Part shown: piece after piece, positions 54,453 to 64,000 of the stretch
Layout of the letters: each line of letters starts with the position of its first letter
How positions within the stretch are numbered: position 1 is the first letter of the stretch
Assembly (NCBI RefSeq): GCF_003858655.1
Contig: NZ_RQXV01000016.1
Span: forward strand, 1-64,000
Reading direction: 5' to 3'
DNA from: Amphritea balenae
Lineage (GTDB): Bacteria; Pseudomonadota; Gammaproteobacteria; Pseudomonadales; Balneatricaceae
Length of the DNA stretch: 64,000 bases
Made by a program: the position numbers and the translations under genes
Notes under the pieces: model-generated
The model's input: only the letters and a program-made list of their open reading frames with translations
What the model was told of the DNA's origin: nothing
Databases searched by the model: none

Positions 54453-54627
54453 TGATCACTCCTAATAATTACTAATAATGTGCAAATAGAACCTTAATCC
54501 TGCCTAAAGTAAAGCTTGCAGGGCATGAATGCAATAGCTCCAGAGCATTAAACAGCATTTCTAACTATTTGATTTAACTTTAGACCTTAAACAGTCGCAC
54601 TCTAAAAACACTACTGTCTGCAATCAC

Positions 54628-55917
54628 TTACTGAAACGGCGACCAGGCCGGTTCACGCACATCACCACTGCTTGATGGTAAGCGGAATTTAACCCGCCCA
54701 TCTAACGACACTGCAGCCAACACTCCCCTGATACCTTCCTGAGTTGCGTACATAATAATACTGCCATTAGGCGCGATGGTTGGCGACTCATCCATAAAGG
54801 TTTCAGTTAACAACTCCATACGACCCGTTTTAAGATCCTGCACAGCGATATGAAATGAACCATTGGACTGATTCACCATCGCCAGGAAGCGACCGTCCTG
54901 GGTCAGACGACCACGGGCATTATATGAGCCTTCAAAAGTCAGCCGGGTTATATCCCGGGAAGGTAGATAGATAGAGTAGATTTGTGGCTGTCCGCCGCGA
55001 TCCGAGGTAAAGATCAGTGACTGCCCATCCGGCGACCACGATGGCTCGGTATCGATACCAAAATGGTGGGTTACACGATTCAGTCGACGCTGAATCAGAT
55101 CAAGAATATAGACTTCCGGATTGCCATCTTTAGACAGCACTAAGGCAAGTTTATTGCCATCGGGAGACCAGGCAGGTGCGCCATTAATACCCCGGAAAGA
55201 CTGAACCTTTTCTCGCTTACCGGTCGCCAGATACTGAACGTAAACCGATGGACGCCCGGTTTCAAACGAGACATAAGCCAGCTTAGAACCGTCGCGGGAC
55301 CAGGCCGGAGACATAATAGGCTCTTTCGATTCAAGAATCGTACGTGGGTTATGGCCATCAGAATCCGCTAGCATCAATCGATAACGATAAACCGAAGGCC
55401 TGGGCTGCTCTGCTGTCACATACACAATCTTAGTTGAGAACGCACCACGAACACCGGTCAGCGCTTCAAACACCTTATCACTTATATAGTGGCCAACGGC
55501 ACGCAGGCTGGTTCGGCTAGCATTAACAACCTCACCCAACACCCGCTCCTCTTTAAGGATGTCATAGAGTTCAAACGCGACCGACAACTGATTATCAGCA
55601 GCTTCGGTTATTCGCCCTATCACAATGTAATCACTACCACTGATACGCCAGTCGCGAAAATAAAGAGAGTTACGGTCGGATGGGAAACTGAGCATATTAT
55701 CCCGCGGCATCATTTTAAACATACCGCTGGTATAAAGATCATCGCTAACCACCTGAGCCACATCTTCAGGCAGAGTTTGAGCACCCTCCCAGGCAAATGG
55801 TACTACCGCCACAGGCGTTGGTTCATCAACGCCCTGAGTTATCTCAATGGTGAGGTCAGCCCTGACCAGCAAACTGAAACAAAACAATACCAAAAACACC
55901 AAGCTACGCTGCATCAT
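54628..55917 (-). CDS. tolB: Tol-Pal system protein TolB
   Basis: 429 residues from ATG 55917 ([12 protein letters not shown]), signal peptide to about residue 21; AGGTG lies 5 nt before it. N-terminal alpha/beta domain with [10 protein letters not shown], then a six-bladed beta-propeller with repeated AWSPDGxxLA units ([45 protein letters not shown]). Periplasmic, it binds Pal through the propeller and TolA through the N-terminus, helping constrict the outer membrane at division. The end of tolA lies two bases upstream of this start. The 175-bp gap to pal shows no strong terminator. Confidence 0.97.
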   Translation of the reverse strand: MMQRSLVFLVLFCFSLLVRADLTIEITQGVDEPTPVAVVPFAWEGAQTLPEDVAQVVSDDLYTSGMFKMMPRDNMLSFPSDRNSLYFRDWRISGSDYIVIGRITEAADNQLSVAFELYDILKEERVLGEVVNASRTSLRAVGHYISDKVFEALTGVRGAFSTKIVYVTAEQPRPSVYRYRLMLADSDGHNPRTILESKEPIMSPAWSRDGSKLAYVSFETGRPSVYVQYLATGKREKVQSFRGINGAPAWSPDGNKLALVLSKDGNPEVYILDLIQRRLNRVTHHFGIDTEPSWSPDGQSLIFTSDRGGQPQIYSIYLPSRDITRLTFEGSYNARGRLTQDGRFLAMVNQSNGSFHIAVQDLKTGRMELLTETFMDESPTIAPNGSIIMYATQEGIRGVLAAVSLDGRVKFRLPSSSGDVREPAWSPFQ

Positions 55918-55919
55918 AA

Positions 55920-56837
55920 TCACCTGCGAAGATCTGTTGGAATAAACTCCAGATTAAACTTCCTGTAATACCGGTCAAATAGTACCGACTCCATCTTTTG
56001 CAGCTCGGAAAACCGCCCTACACGTTTAACTGCCCGAATAGCACTTTCATCAAAATGTCCGTTACCGCTACTCGTAACAATATAGACATTATCCACCTCA
56101 CCGGTGGGCAAAAGATGTAGCGCTAACAAAACCTTCATACCATTTCTGGCACTGGGAGGCCGACGCCAGTTTCGCTCGATCTCATTCGCTATATAGTCGC
56201 GATAACCCGCTACGCTCTGCTGATCGGCTTCTGCCTGCAGCTCCTGCTCCTCAGCGGCTAACTGGGCGTCCAGCTCAGCATCACGGCGCGCCTGTTCCTT
56301 TCGTTCCTGCTCTTTCCTATCCTTTTCAGCCTGCAGCCTGGCTGCTTCTTTCTTTTCAGCTTCAGCTTTCTTTAGAGCTTCTTGCTTCTTTTGAGCTGCC
56401 GCTTTCTTCTGAGCTTCAGCCTTTTTACGCGCCTCCGCTTTCTTTTTTGCTTCAGCTTTTATACGCGCATCTTCTTTCTTTTTAGCTGCAGCTTTTTTAC
56501 TGGCTTCAGCTTTCTTTCTGGCATCTTCTTTCTTACGCGCTTCAGCTTTCTTTCTGGCATCCTCTTTCTTTTTAGCATCAGCTTTCTTGCGCGCTTCAGC
56601 TTTCTTTTGCGCTTCTTGCTTACGCGCATCCTCTTTCTTACGCGCCTCAGCCTGCTTTTTCTGCTGCTGAGCCTTCAACTGGGTTTTAATATCAACAATC
56701 TGGGCTTTTACATGGCGCGGCGTTAATTGTCGCTGATCTTCAGCATAGCCAAACCAGCTGTAGAAAAGCGCACTGAATATCACCGAATGTAGAATCAGCG
56801 CTAACAGAGTGGGTAACAGATAACTTCGAAAATTCAC
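55920..56837 (-). CDS. tolA: Tol-Pal system inner-membrane protein TolA
   Basis: 305 residues, shorter than E. coli TolA (421). One N-terminal membrane helix (about 8-28, [24 protein letters not shown]); a long helical Ala/Lys/Glu domain (about 50-190) of repeated [12 protein letters not shown]-type units; and a C-terminal globular domain with [39 protein letters not shown] and [15 protein letters not shown]. It links the TolQR motor to TolB and Pal. The shorter repeat domain is usual outside enterobacteria. The gene begins 6 nt after tolR. Confidence 0.96.
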   Translation of the reverse strand: MNFRSYLLPTLLALILHSVIFSALFYSWFGYAEDQRQLTPRHVKAQIVDIKTQLKAQQQKKQAEARKKEDARKQEAQKKAEARKKADAKKKEDARKKAEARKKEDARKKAEASKKAAAKKKEDARIKAEAKKKAEARKKAEAQKKAAAQKKQEALKKAEAEKKEAARLQAEKDRKEQERKEQARRDAELDAQLAAEEQELQAEADQQSVAGYRDYIANEIERNWRRPPSARNGMKVLLALHLLPTGEVDNVYIVTSSGNGHFDESAIRAVKRVGRFSELQKMESVLFDRYYRKFNLEFIPTDLRR

Positions 56838-56843
56838 TATTAC

Positions 56844-57260
56844 TTACTCTGTTACCAGACCGACGCTATCTGCGCCGGCACGCTGCAATAGCGTCATTAA
56901 CTGAACAACACTTTCGTAGTCCACCCCTTTATCACCACGCACTAACAGTAACTTCTTGGGGTTATTGTTGAGGATTTTACTGATCCGGGTTTCAATCTCA
57001 TCGGCGCTGACCGGCGCCAGAGGGTCCCCGCCAACATCGATATAAAACTGCCCTTCTTTATCAACAGTCACAATAACAGGTTCATTATCCTGCGTATCAA
57101 CAGGGTCTGACGAGGCCTGAGGCAGGTCGACATCCACCCCCTGAGTCAGCATGGGCGCGGTAATCATAAAGATAACCAACAGCACCATCATGACATCGAT
57201 ATAAGGGACAACATTGATCTCTGCGTTTAACTTCCGACGCTTCTTCGCTCTGCGTATCAT
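56844..57260 (-). CDS. tolR: Tol-Pal system protein TolR
   Basis: 138 residues. One N-terminal membrane helix (about 17-37: INVVPYIDVMMVLLVIFMITAPM) with the conserved, proton-handling Asp in YIDVMMVLL, followed by a periplasmic ExbD/TolR domain (VDVDLPQASSDPVD, ILNNNPKKLLLVRGDKGVDYESVVQLMTLLQRAGADSVGLVTE). Together with TolQ it forms the proton-driven motor that energises TolA. Lies 19 nt after tolQ and 6 nt before tolA in the cluster. Confidence 0.97.
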   Translation of the reverse strand: MIRRAKKRRKLNAEINVVPYIDVMMVLLVIFMITAPMLTQGVDVDLPQASSDPVDTQDNEPVIVTVDKEGQFYIDVGGDPLAPVSADEIETRISKILNNNPKKLLLVRGDKGVDYESVVQLMTLLQRAGADSVGLVTE

Positions 57261-57279
57261 AATATCAGTCCGTCAGAAA

Positions 57280-57960
57280 TCAGCTGGACGTATGCACCCG
57301 GCGGTGCAGTACACTGGAGAACTCATCAGCAAAGGTTTCATAACTATTCATCAGCGTTTCTGTTTTAGCAGAAAAACGGTTATAGGCAATCACAGCAGGA
57401 ATCGCAGCAAACAAGCCTATAGCCGTTGCAATAAGTGCTTCAGAGATACCTGGAGCAACCGATGCCAGCGTCGCCTGATGCACATTAGCAAGACCACGAA
57501 ATGAGTTCATAATACCCCAGACAGTACCAAACAAGCCGATATAAGGACTGGTAGAACCGACCGTCGCAAGAAATGGCAGATGCATTTCGAGCTTCTCTTC
57601 CTCACGGGCCAGTGCAACCCGCATGCTCCGCTGAGCCCCATCCATAATCGCATCAGGATCTGTTCCTGATTGCTGGCTCAGACGGCTAAATTCTTTTAAA
57701 CCAGAACGGAAAATATTTTCAGCACCACAGTCACCATCCGGATCACTGTTTACTTCGCGAAACAGCTGACTCAAATCGACACCTGACCAGAAACGATCTT
57801 CAAAGCCACGTAGTTTTTGCTGAGCCTGACGTAGAATAAAATGACGTTGAAAAATCATAACCCAGGAGATCATGGACGCCAGTAACAGTATCAGCATAAC
57901 CAGCTGTACAACAAAACTGGCATTAACAACCAGACTCCAGATCGACATTTTATCCGGCAC
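57280..57960 (-). CDS. tolQ: Tol-Pal system protein TolQ
   Basis: 226 residues. Three membrane helices: one near the N-terminus (about 13-36), two in the C-terminal half, with the MotA/TolQ/ExbB signature TVGSTSPYIGLFGTVWGIMNSFRGL near 133-157 and APGISEALIATAIGLFAAIPAVIAYN near 172-197. It forms the pentameric ring of the proton-driven motor with TolR. It is the first gene of the tol-pal cluster. In many gammaproteobacteria the thioesterase gene ybgC comes just before it; here a DksA-type gene (58221-58619) lies there instead, separated by 260 bp. Confidence 0.97.
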   Translation of the reverse strand: MPDKMSIWSLVVNASFVVQLVMLILLLASMISWVMIFQRHFILRQAQQKLRGFEDRFWSGVDLSQLFREVNSDPDGDCGAENIFRSGLKEFSRLSQQSGTDPDAIMDGAQRSMRVALAREEEKLEMHLPFLATVGSTSPYIGLFGTVWGIMNSFRGLANVHQATLASVAPGISEALIATAIGLFAAIPAVIAYNRFSAKTETLMNSYETFADEFSSVLHRRVHTSS

Positions 57961-58173
57961 TTTATTAACCCCTTACTTATAAGCTCAAATCAGGTACTGA
58001 TAGTAGCGATATCAGCGTTTAAAATCTGCATATTTTTACTTCGATCACTGCTTTTTATCTGACAAGTTTAAAAACACCAACCGGCTACACACAAGCTGGA
58101 TGCTTTGAGGCTATAGGTGTGAATTAGTTCACTCAATTCAGCGCTGAAATAAATACAAACTGCCAGACAAAAC

Positions 58174-58203
58174 AAAAAAAACCGTCAATGAATGACGGTT
58201 TTA
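58174..58203 (-). terminator. rho-independent terminator after the DksA/TraR-type gene
   Basis: ACCGTCA/TGACGGT stem (58181-58187 with 58193-58199). On the minus strand it ends in a T-run, 20 nt after the stop. Confidence 0.82.
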
Positions 58204-58220
58204 TTTAAAAGCAGAAACTC

Positions 58221-58619
58221 TTAAAAAGAGGCCGCCTGCCCATGTCGGGCAAATTCCTCCCGGGTCTGACAGCTGACACATAACACTGCAACGGGATTAG
58301 CCATCAAACGGTTCAACTCAATTTCATCGTCGCAGCTATCACACCAGCCGTAATCACCACTCTCAATTCGCTGCAGCGCGTGCTGACATTCCCGCACTTC
58401 TTCTGCTAACCGATTGATGTGAGAAAGATGACTGAACTGCTGACCAACCGTCACAGCCTCTTCACCCCGATCATGCACTTCACTGCAATCAACCAGACTC
58501 AACTCTATCTTCTGGTCACCCTGCTCAGCTTCTAAATCTTTTAACAACTGCTGCTGAAGAGTTTCAAGTTCACGCTTCAGGCCCTGCAACTGGGTTTTTG
58601 AAAGATAACCAGCTTTCAT
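58221..58619 (-). CDS. DksA/TraR-family zinc-finger protein
   Basis: 132 residues from ATG 58619, chosen for GAGGG 8 nt upstream; an upstream start adds 12 residues. N-terminal coiled coil (about 3-80, LQGLKRELETLQQQLLKDLEAEQG), then a C4 zinc finger with two CxxC pairs (GWCDSCDDEI and LCVSCQTREEFARHG) near the C-terminus, as in DksA. The family binds RNA polymerase through the secondary channel and can modulate transcription with ppGpp. The coiled-coil tip lacks the DxxDxA motif of DksA itself (it reads DCSEVHDRGEEAV), so it is a paralogue rather than the main DksA. It lies between tolQ and ruvB, with its own terminator. Confidence 0.85.
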   Translation of the reverse strand: MKAGYLSKTQLQGLKRELETLQQQLLKDLEAEQGDQKIELSLVDCSEVHDRGEEAVTVGQQFSHLSHINRLAEEVRECQHALQRIESGDYGWCDSCDDEIELNRLMANPVAVLCVSCQTREEFARHGQAASF

Positions 58620-58725
58620 CACTTGTCCCTCTGAAATTATCTTTTGGTTTATCAATAAACCAAAACTAAACCATAAATTTCAAAAGCGTGATGATCTGAG
58701 TCAGTTACTAACAGTAGTTAAATAA

Positions 58726-59739
58726 CTATTGATCCCGGTCAGGTAAATTAAGGCCAAAGTGGCGATATGCATTATCTGTGACTACACGCCCGCGCGGAGT
58801 TCGCATCATAAAACCCTGCTGAATAAGATAAGGCTCCAGCACATCTTCAATAGTATCCCGCTCTTCACTGATCGCAGCAGCCAGACTATCAACACCCACC
58901 GGCCCGCCGCCAAACTTTTCAATCATCGCCAACAGTAAACGACGATCCATATGATCAAAACCATGCTCATCAACATTCAGCATATTGAGTGCCAGATCAG
59001 CCATTGCCTGGGTAATATGCCCATCCCCTTTTACCTCGGCATAATCACGGGAACGACGCAGCAAGCGGTTAGCAATTCGTGGCGTACCCCGGGATCGACG
59101 GGCAACCTCAATCGCGCCTTCATGCTGAATCTCACTACCTGATAATCTGGCAGAACGTTCAACAATAGAGGTCAGGTCATCAATATTATAAAACTCCAGA
59201 CGCTGCACAATGCCAAAGCGGTCGCGTAAAGGTGACGTCAGTAAGCCGGCTCGCGTAGTCGCGCCAACCAAGGTAAAAGGCGGCAACTCAAGCTTAATAG
59301 AACGCGCAGCAGGCCCCTCACCTATCATGATATCCAACTGATAATCTTCCATTGCCGGATACAGTACTTCTTCAACCGTCGCGCTGAGACGATGAATCTC
59401 ATCGATAAACAACACATCACCTGGCTCTAGATTAGTTAGCAAAGCGGCCAGATCGCCGGCTTTCTCTAACACCGGACCAGAGGTCGTCTTAATATCACTA
59501 CCCATTTCGTTAGCAATTATATTAGCCAGCGTTGTTTTCCCAAGTCCTGGGGGGCCAAATATCAACGTATGATCGAGCGCCTCTTCACGCTTCTTCGCCG
59601 CGCCAATAAAGATCTCCATCTGCTCGCATACCACAGGCTGTCCAACATAATCCTGCAACGTCTTAGGACGTATGGCACGATCATGAACCTCTTCCTGCGG
59701 CGTACTGACAGGCGCTACAAAGCGATCAGCTTCTATCAT
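58726..59739 (-). CDS. ruvB: Holliday junction branch migration DNA helicase RuvB
   Basis: 337 residues, typical length. AAA+ ATPase: N-terminal [11 protein letters not shown], Walker [17 protein letters not shown] near 62-77, Walker [10 protein letters not shown], sensor 1 [20 protein letters not shown], arginine-bearing [21 protein letters not shown], and a C-terminal winged-helix domain with [16 protein letters not shown]. It drives branch migration with RuvA. It follows ruvA on the same strand with an 80-bp gap. Firm. Confidence 0.98.
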   Translation of the reverse strand: MIEADRFVAPVSTPQEEVHDRAIRPKTLQDYVGQPVVCEQMEIFIGAAKKREEALDHTLIFGPPGLGKTTLANIIANEMGSDIKTTSGPVLEKAGDLAALLTNLEPGDVLFIDEIHRLSATVEEVLYPAMEDYQLDIMIGEGPAARSIKLELPPFTLVGATTRAGLLTSPLRDRFGIVQRLEFYNIDDLTSIVERSARLSGSEIQHEGAIEVARRSRGTPRIANRLLRRSRDYAEVKGDGHITQAMADLALNMLNVDEHGFDHMDRRLLLAMIEKFGGGPVGVDSLAAAISEERDTIEDVLEPYLIQQGFMMRTPRGRVVTDNAYRHFGLNLPDRDQ

Positions 59740-59819
59740 CGGTAACCCTTCTCATTTTTCTTAACACTTAACTCTCGAGTTCTTTAGCTCAAAATTGATC
59801 CGCCGCATCAAACAGAAGC

Positions 59820-60449
59820 TCAGCCCTGCACCATACTTTTAAGTGCCGCCCTGATCAGTTCCTCACTGGCAGCGCCCATACCCAAGGCTTTTTCCGCCTG
59901 ACTAATAGCCTTAGTTGCCTGCACAGGCTTATAACCCAGTGCAACCAGTGCGCTTTCGGCTTCAGCCCTATTATCAGCCCCTGAAACCAGCGGAGCAGAG
60001 CCCAGGTCATCGGTTAATGTAAACTCATCCGCATCACTGATCTGAAAATCTTTCAACTTATCTTTCATCTCAATAATAAGCCGTTCAGCAGTTTTTTTAC
60101 CTACCCCAGGCAGCCTGACCAGCGCAGCGGTATCCTGATGATTAACGCTCTGCACAAACTCATTCACACTGATACCAGACAATATAGTCAGCGCAAGTTT
60201 AGGGCCAACACCATTCACTTTGATCAGCGTTCGAAACAATGATCGCTCTGAGCGCTCATAAAAGCCATACAACAACTGCGCATCTTCACGCACAACCATA
60301 TGCGTATGTAGCGTCACAGTAGCACCGGTCTTCGGCAAACGGTAAAAGGTATTCATAGAAGCATCCACTTCATAACCCACCCCATTAACATCTAATACTA
60401 ACTGCGGCGGATGCTTTTCTAACAGCTCACCCTTTAATCGTCCGATCAC
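59820..60449 (-). CDS. ruvA: Holliday junction branch migration protein RuvA
   Basis: 209 residues from GTG 60449, which overlaps the TGA stop of the preceding membrane-protein gene as GTGA. Three domains: OB-fold ([29 protein letters not shown]), tandem helix-hairpin-helix ([22 protein letters not shown] and [24 protein letters not shown]), and a C-terminal domain contacting RuvB ([19 protein letters not shown]). It clamps the four-way junction and recruits RuvB. Firm. Confidence 0.98.
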   Translation of the reverse strand: MIGRLKGELLEKHPPQLVLDVNGVGYEVDASMNTFYRLPKTGATVTLHTHMVVREDAQLLYGFYERSERSLFRTLIKVNGVGPKLALTILSGISVNEFVQSVNHQDTAALVRLPGVGKKTAERLIIEMKDKLKDFQISDADEFTLTDDLGSAPLVSGADNRAEAESALVALGYKPVQATKAISQAEKALGMGAASEELIRAALKSMVQG

Positions 60450-61117
60450 TGTTTTTTACTCTCCGTATTAACCACATCACGGGGCTCCAGTTTATGCCCC
60501 TTCATAACAAATTCCGGCAACTCAAGCCCGGTATACATTGAAGCCAGGCGTACCACTAATGCGACGGTAATGGATATCATCATCAACATGCTGTCTTCAA
60601 TCAGGCCACTCATTGCCACATAGACAATGGCGCCTAACATCGCACAAGTCGCGTACAGCTCACCGTTGCGCTGTAAAATAAGCGGGATCTGACGGGTTAG
60701 AATATCCCGAATCATGCCTCCAGCACAGCCGGTTATCATCGCCATCATGACGGCAATAACCGGTGGCATATTGAGCGCAATCGCTTTTTGGGCACCCAGC
60801 ACCGCAAATAACGACATACCCAGCGCATCAAGAAGTAACATCAGTCGTCTCGGATAGGTCAGATAGCGACACAGAATAAATGCCGATACCGCTGAAACAA
60901 TGGCGGTCCATAAGTAGGTAGTATCAGCAATCCAGATAACCGGATGTACATCCATGGTTATATCGCGAATAGTTCCACCACCCAATGCCGTTACTATTCC
61001 CAGCACCACCACACCCAGAATATCCAGTTTTTTACCTTGCGCAGCCAGCGCCCCGGTAATCGCAAAGACAGCAACACCCGCCACATCAAACAGATAAATC
61101 AGCTGCTCTGTGGACAT
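60446..61117 (-). CDS. UPF0126/TRIC-type membrane protein (YadS-like)
   Basis: About 223 residues. Six to seven hydrophobic helices in two related halves, each with the glycine-rich motif of the family: [35 protein letters not shown] and [10 protein letters not shown]...[17 protein letters not shown]. Bacterial TRIC homologues have been described as potassium or other small-ion channels. The start is uncertain: ATG 61117 is used here, but TTG 61129 has GGAGG 9 nt upstream and overlaps the ruvC stop. The gene sits between ruvC and ruvA and overlaps ruvA by 4 nt, so it is coupled to a recombination operon, an unusual site. Confidence 0.85.
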   Translation of the reverse strand: MSTEQLIYLFDVAGVAVFAITGALAAQGKKLDILGVVVLGIVTALGGGTIRDITMDVHPVIWIADTTYLWTAIVSAVSAFILCRYLTYPRRLMLLLDALGMSLFAVLGAQKAIALNMPPVIAVMMAMITGCAGGMIRDILTRQIPLILQRNGELYATCAMLGAIVYVAMSGLIEDSMLMMISITVALVVRLASMYTGLELPEFVMKGHKLEPRDVVNTESKKQ

Positions 61118-61125
61118 CAACTCAT

Positions 61126-61641
61126 TCAACGTAGACGGCCTCCACGGCTTTTTTTAGCACCCGCCATCATAATCAGACTGCTGCGAGTGTGCGCATGACA
61201 AAGCGCTATCGCCAGAGCATCTGCGGCATCTTCCTGCGGCAAGCCCGGCAATTTCAGAATTGAACTCACCATATGCTGGACCTGAGACTTATCCGCCCCG
61301 CCGTTTCCAACCACCGCCTGCTTTACCTTACGCGCCGCATATTCAGACACAGGAAGCCCTTGATTAACACTAGCAACAATAGCCACGCCACGAGCCTGCC
61401 CCAACTTCAACGCAGAATCAGCATTACGCGACATAAAAACCTGCTCAATCGCCATCTCCTGAGGACAATAAAGTTCAATTACTTCAGTTACACCTGCATA
61501 CACCTGCTGCAAACGCTCTGGCAATTCATCGCCCTTTATACGGATACAGCCACTGGCAACATACTCATTTTTACTGCCAACCGTATTAATAATGCCGTAG
61601 CCGGTAATGCGTGAACCGGGGTCTATACCTAAAATTAGCAT
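61126..61641 (-). CDS. ruvC: Holliday junction resolvase RuvC
   Basis: 171 residues, typical length. RNase H-like fold with the catalytic acidic residues: [13 protein letters not shown] at residues 3-15 (Asp7), [22 protein letters not shown] (Glu near 66), and [12 protein letters not shown] near the C-terminus (Asp pair near 138-141). It cuts Holliday junctions in step with RuvAB. The yebC gene that usually lies between aspS and ruvC is not there; the 117-bp gap to aspS holds only a terminator. Confidence 0.98.
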   Translation of the reverse strand: MLILGIDPGSRITGYGIINTVGSKNEYVASGCIRIKGDELPERLQQVYAGVTEVIELYCPQEMAIEQVFMSRNADSALKLGQARGVAIVASVNQGLPVSEYAARKVKQAVVGNGGADKSQVQHMVSSILKLPGLPQEDAADALAIALCHAHTRSSLIMMAGAKKSRGGRLR

Positions 61642-61707
61642 TGCTCTGTCAGGGCCTGATAAAGTACTGTTTATTTATACAGACAACCATACCTGAGTAG
61701 CTCCCAT

Positions 61708-61736
61708 AAAAAAAGCCGTGCAGAGCACGGCTTTTT
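61708..61736 (-). terminator. rho-independent terminator after aspS
   Basis: AGCCGTGC/GCACGGCT stem (61714-61721 with 61725-61732), loop AGA. On the minus strand it ends in T7. Confidence 0.9.
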
Positions 61737-61758
61737 AAATACTTACGAAAAACGCCGG

Positions 61759-63522
61759 TTATGGTGTTTTACGTAGCTTAATGTTCAACTCTCGTAATTG
61801 CGCTGCACTAACGATACCCGGTGCTTCTGTCATCATACAAGAAGCACTCTGGGTTTTAGGGAATGCAATGACTTCACGAATTGAATCAGTACCGGTCATC
61901 AGCATAATCAGACGATCCAGACCAAATGCCAGACCACCATGCGGAGGCGCACCAAATTTAAGTGCATTCAGCAGGAAGCCAAACTTCTCTTCCGCTTCTT
62001 CGTCAGATATACCCAGTACTCCAAATACTGTTTTCTGCATTGCCTGATCGTGAATACGTACAGAACCACCACCCAGCTCACAACCGTTCAGTACCATATC
62101 GTAGGCACGCGACAGTGCATCCAGCGGGTTAGCCTTCAACTCTTCAGCTGAACAGCTTGGCGCAGTGAACGGGTGATGAAGCGCAGTCAGACTGCCTTTA
62201 TCCGTCTCTTCAAACATCGGGAAATCAACAACCCACAGCGGTGCCCACTCGCACTGTGCCATGTTCATATCTTCACCGACCTTGATACGCAGAGCGCCCA
62301 GCGCTTCACTAACAACTTTCTCTTTGTCAGCACCAAAGAATATGATATCGCCGTTCTTAGCTTCCAGGCGCTCCATGATTGCCATAGCAACATCTGGTCC
62401 CAGGAATTTAACGATTGGAGACTGCAGACCTTCTACACCCTTCTCCAGCTCATTAACTTTAATCCAGGCCAGACCTTTTGCACCGTAGATACCGACAAAC
62501 TTAGTGTACTCATCGATGATCTTACGGGTTAGCTGAGCACCACCAGGTACTTTCAGCGCGGCAACACGACCGTTAGGGTCTTTGGCAGGACCAGCAAATA
62601 CCTTGAATTCGATCTCGGCCATCAGGTCAGCAACGTCGACCAATTCCATTGGGAAACGCAGATCAGGCTTATCAGAACCGTAACGCTGCATCGCCTCAGA
62701 ATATGGCATACGAGGGAAGTCACCCAGATCCACATCCAGCATATCCAGGAACAGCTTGCGGATCATAGTTTCTGTCATACCCATGATCTCTTCCTCATCC
62801 ATAAATGAGGTTTCGATATCAATCTGGGTGAATTCTGGCTGACGATCTGCACGCAGATCTTCATCACGGAAACATTTAGCAATCTGGTAGTAACGATCAA
62901 AGCCAGACACCATCAACAGCTGTTTGAAGAGCTGTGGAGACTGCGGCAGCGCAAAGAAAGAACCTTCGTGGGTACGGCTAGGCACCAGATAATCACGCGC
63001 ACCTTCAGGTGTCGCACGGTTCAGGATCGGTGTTTCGATATCCAGAAAACCGTTATCGTCCATGAAGTTACGGATCGCATTGGTTACCTTGGAACGAAAA
63101 CGCATCTTCTCCTGCATTTCAGGACGACGCAGATCGATATAACGATGACGCAAACGAACGTCCTCACCCACCTGCTGATGCTCATCAAGCTGGAACGGAG
63201 GCGTTTCTGACTTGTTCAGGATTACCAGCTCTTTACCCAGCACTTCGATCTCGCCGGTAGGCATCTCTGAATTGATAGTCCCTTCAGGACGACCACGCAC
63301 CAGACCATGAACTTCTATAACAAATTCATTGCGTACGCTGTCAGCCAGATTGAAGCTCTCTTCACGATCAGGATCAAATACGACCTGAGCAACACCATCA
63401 CGGTCCCGCACGTCCAGGAAGATAACACCACCGTGGTCACGACGACGATGTACCCAGCCTTTCAGGACTACTTCTTCGCCGATATGAGTTTTATTTAAAC
63501 CGCCGCAATAATGGCTGCGCAT
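61759..63522 (-). CDS. aspS: aspartyl-tRNA synthetase (probably non-discriminating)
   Basis: 587 residues, bacterial AspRS length. N-terminal OB-fold anticodon domain, class II core with motif 1 region, motif 2 [20 protein letters not shown] near 215-234, a GAD insertion, and motif 3 [15 protein letters not shown] near the C-terminus. In the anticodon domain the residue after RRRD is His ([12 protein letters not shown]30), as in Pseudomonas aeruginosa where the matching His31 is linked to relaxed specificity; discriminating E. coli AspRS has Leu there. This predicts charging of tRNA-Asn as well, with correction by an amidotransferase (GatCAB). Gene ends before a strong terminator. Confidence 0.96.
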   Translation of the reverse strand: MRSHYCGGLNKTHIGEEVVLKGWVHRRRDHGGVIFLDVRDRDGVAQVVFDPDREESFNLADSVRNEFVIEVHGLVRGRPEGTINSEMPTGEIEVLGKELVILNKSETPPFQLDEHQQVGEDVRLRHRYIDLRRPEMQEKMRFRSKVTNAIRNFMDDNGFLDIETPILNRATPEGARDYLVPSRTHEGSFFALPQSPQLFKQLLMVSGFDRYYQIAKCFRDEDLRADRQPEFTQIDIETSFMDEEEIMGMTETMIRKLFLDMLDVDLGDFPRMPYSEAMQRYGSDKPDLRFPMELVDVADLMAEIEFKVFAGPAKDPNGRVAALKVPGGAQLTRKIIDEYTKFVGIYGAKGLAWIKVNELEKGVEGLQSPIVKFLGPDVAMAIMERLEAKNGDIIFFGADKEKVVSEALGALRIKVGEDMNMAQCEWAPLWVVDFPMFEETDKGSLTALHHPFTAPSCSAEELKANPLDALSRAYDMVLNGCELGGGSVRIHDQAMQKTVFGVLGISDEEAEEKFGFLLNALKFGAPPHGGLAFGLDRLIMLMTGTDSIREVIAFPKTQSASCMMTEAPGIVSAAQLRELNIKLRKTP

Positions 63523-63587
63523 AGTTACAAATTCCTGTTACTTAGCTTTCAGGATGAAAAATCACCCTGCTTTATTAATATTAAAAA

Positions 63588-63815
63588 TCAGCTTCCGGAT
63601 TCATTCTGGCTGCCCGCCAGATTTTTCTTCTTCCCGGTTTTGAAATCAGTCTCATACCAGCCATTACCAGACAATCGAAAGCCCGGTGCTGATATCTTCT
63701 TCACTACATCTGCCGATTCACAGGCAGTGCAGCCAGGAGCCGGGGCATCTGATTTGAGCACCAGCTTTTCAAATTCATTACCGCAGCTACGGCATTCAAA
63801 ATCAAAGATAGGCAT
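63588..63815 (-). CDS. FmdB-family zinc-ribbon protein
   Basis: 75 residues. N-terminal zinc ribbon with two CxxC pairs: CRSCGNEFEKL and GCTACESADVVKKI, followed by the family tail PGFRLSGNGWYETDFKTGKKKN. The four Cys (residues 8, 11, 29 and 32) are all present. Proteins of this type are commonly found next to aspS in gammaproteobacteria; the function is not known for most. It lies 65 nt upstream of aspS on the same strand and is probably co-transcribed with it. The C-terminus is short and hydrophilic. Confidence 0.88.
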   Translation of the reverse strand: MPIFDFECRSCGNEFEKLVLKSDAPAPGCTACESADVVKKISAPGFRLSGNGWYETDFKTGKKKNLAGSQNESGS

Positions 63816-64000
63816 AATCTACCGATTTTCCTTAAAACACACATGATAAGGCAGCACTCTGAGCCTACCCTATTCAGAAAAGCGCAAATTATACCTGAAT
63901 TATCAGTCACTGACAGGGGGTTATAAAAGGGAATTTTCAATCAGATATAACAATCACTCAATTAGAATGACTGGACATTGAATTAGCTGCGATGAATATT

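Noticed and set aside
56382-56726. 114-codon plus-strand frame full of Phe, Leu and Ser, like a membrane protein
   Set aside because: It is the antisense of the Lys/Ala/Glu repeats of tolA, which reads as hydrophobic by complementarity.

Overview
The window reads as an ordinary chromosomal stretch of a marine gammaproteobacterium, most likely of the Oceanospirillales/Oceanospirillaceae type (Amphritea, Neptunomonas or Neptuniibacter-like). That placement is inference. It rests on the moderate GC content, on a Pseudomonas-like order of housekeeping genes from aspS through ruv, tol-pal, queC and tRNA-Lys to nadA, on an aspartyl-tRNA synthetase carrying the histidine typical of the non-discriminating Pseudomonas type, and on lifestyle genes (c-di-GMP proteins, chemoreceptor, RTX type I secretion, purine-type ABC importer). 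No phage, integrase, transposase or CRISPR array was seen. Codon use looks even throughout, and almost all genes are intact.

Layout. 1-6.9 kb (minus strand): a type I secretion operon, HlyB-like ABC exporter, HlyD-like adaptor, a small unknown membrane protein, and a large RTX calcium-binding protein that runs off the left edge. 7.3-11.4 kb: a NarK-like nitrate/nitrite transporter and a PatZ-like protein acetyltransferase. 11.8-17.7 kb (plus strand): a HupE/UreJ-type metal permease behind a structured leader, then a four-gene ABC importer of the nucleoside/purine (BMP) type. 17.7-21.2 kb: a small membrane protein, a PilZ/ATP-NAD-kinase-like pair and pdxB. 21.3-25.1 kb: a WGR-like small protein, a stand-alone trpB, an HpaD-type ring-cleavage dioxygenase and an AraC-family regulator. 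25.5-34.3 kb: a large GGDEF/EAL protein, a MazG-like pyrophosphohydrolase, topB, two glutaredoxins, an SH3-domain protein and a cNMP-binding-fold protein. 34.4-43.2 kb: recC-recB-recD as one overlapping operon. 43.3-50.8 kb: a chemoreceptor, an MFS transporter, several hypothetical genes, and an acyl-CoA dehydrogenase divergent from a MaoC-type hydratase. 50.9-63.8 kb: nadA, tRNA-Lys, queC, cpoB-pal-tolB-tolA-tolR-tolQ, a DksA/TraR zinc-finger gene, ruvB-ruvA-(TRIC-type membrane gene)-ruvC, aspS and an FmdB-type zinc-ribbon gene.

The least-explained parts are mostly non-coding: a dense multi-stem element of about 265 bp at 32.46-32.73 kb; a probable small RNA at 45.47-45.78 kb with a consensus promoter and a strong terminator; a duplicated 3' end of tRNA-Lys joined to a GC-rich structured stretch at 52.16-52.27 kb; a leader with mutually exclusive stems before hupE; and a 21-bp-spaced direct repeat before hpaD that looks like an AraC-family operator. 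All functional statements are read from sequence and memory of families; no database search was run.
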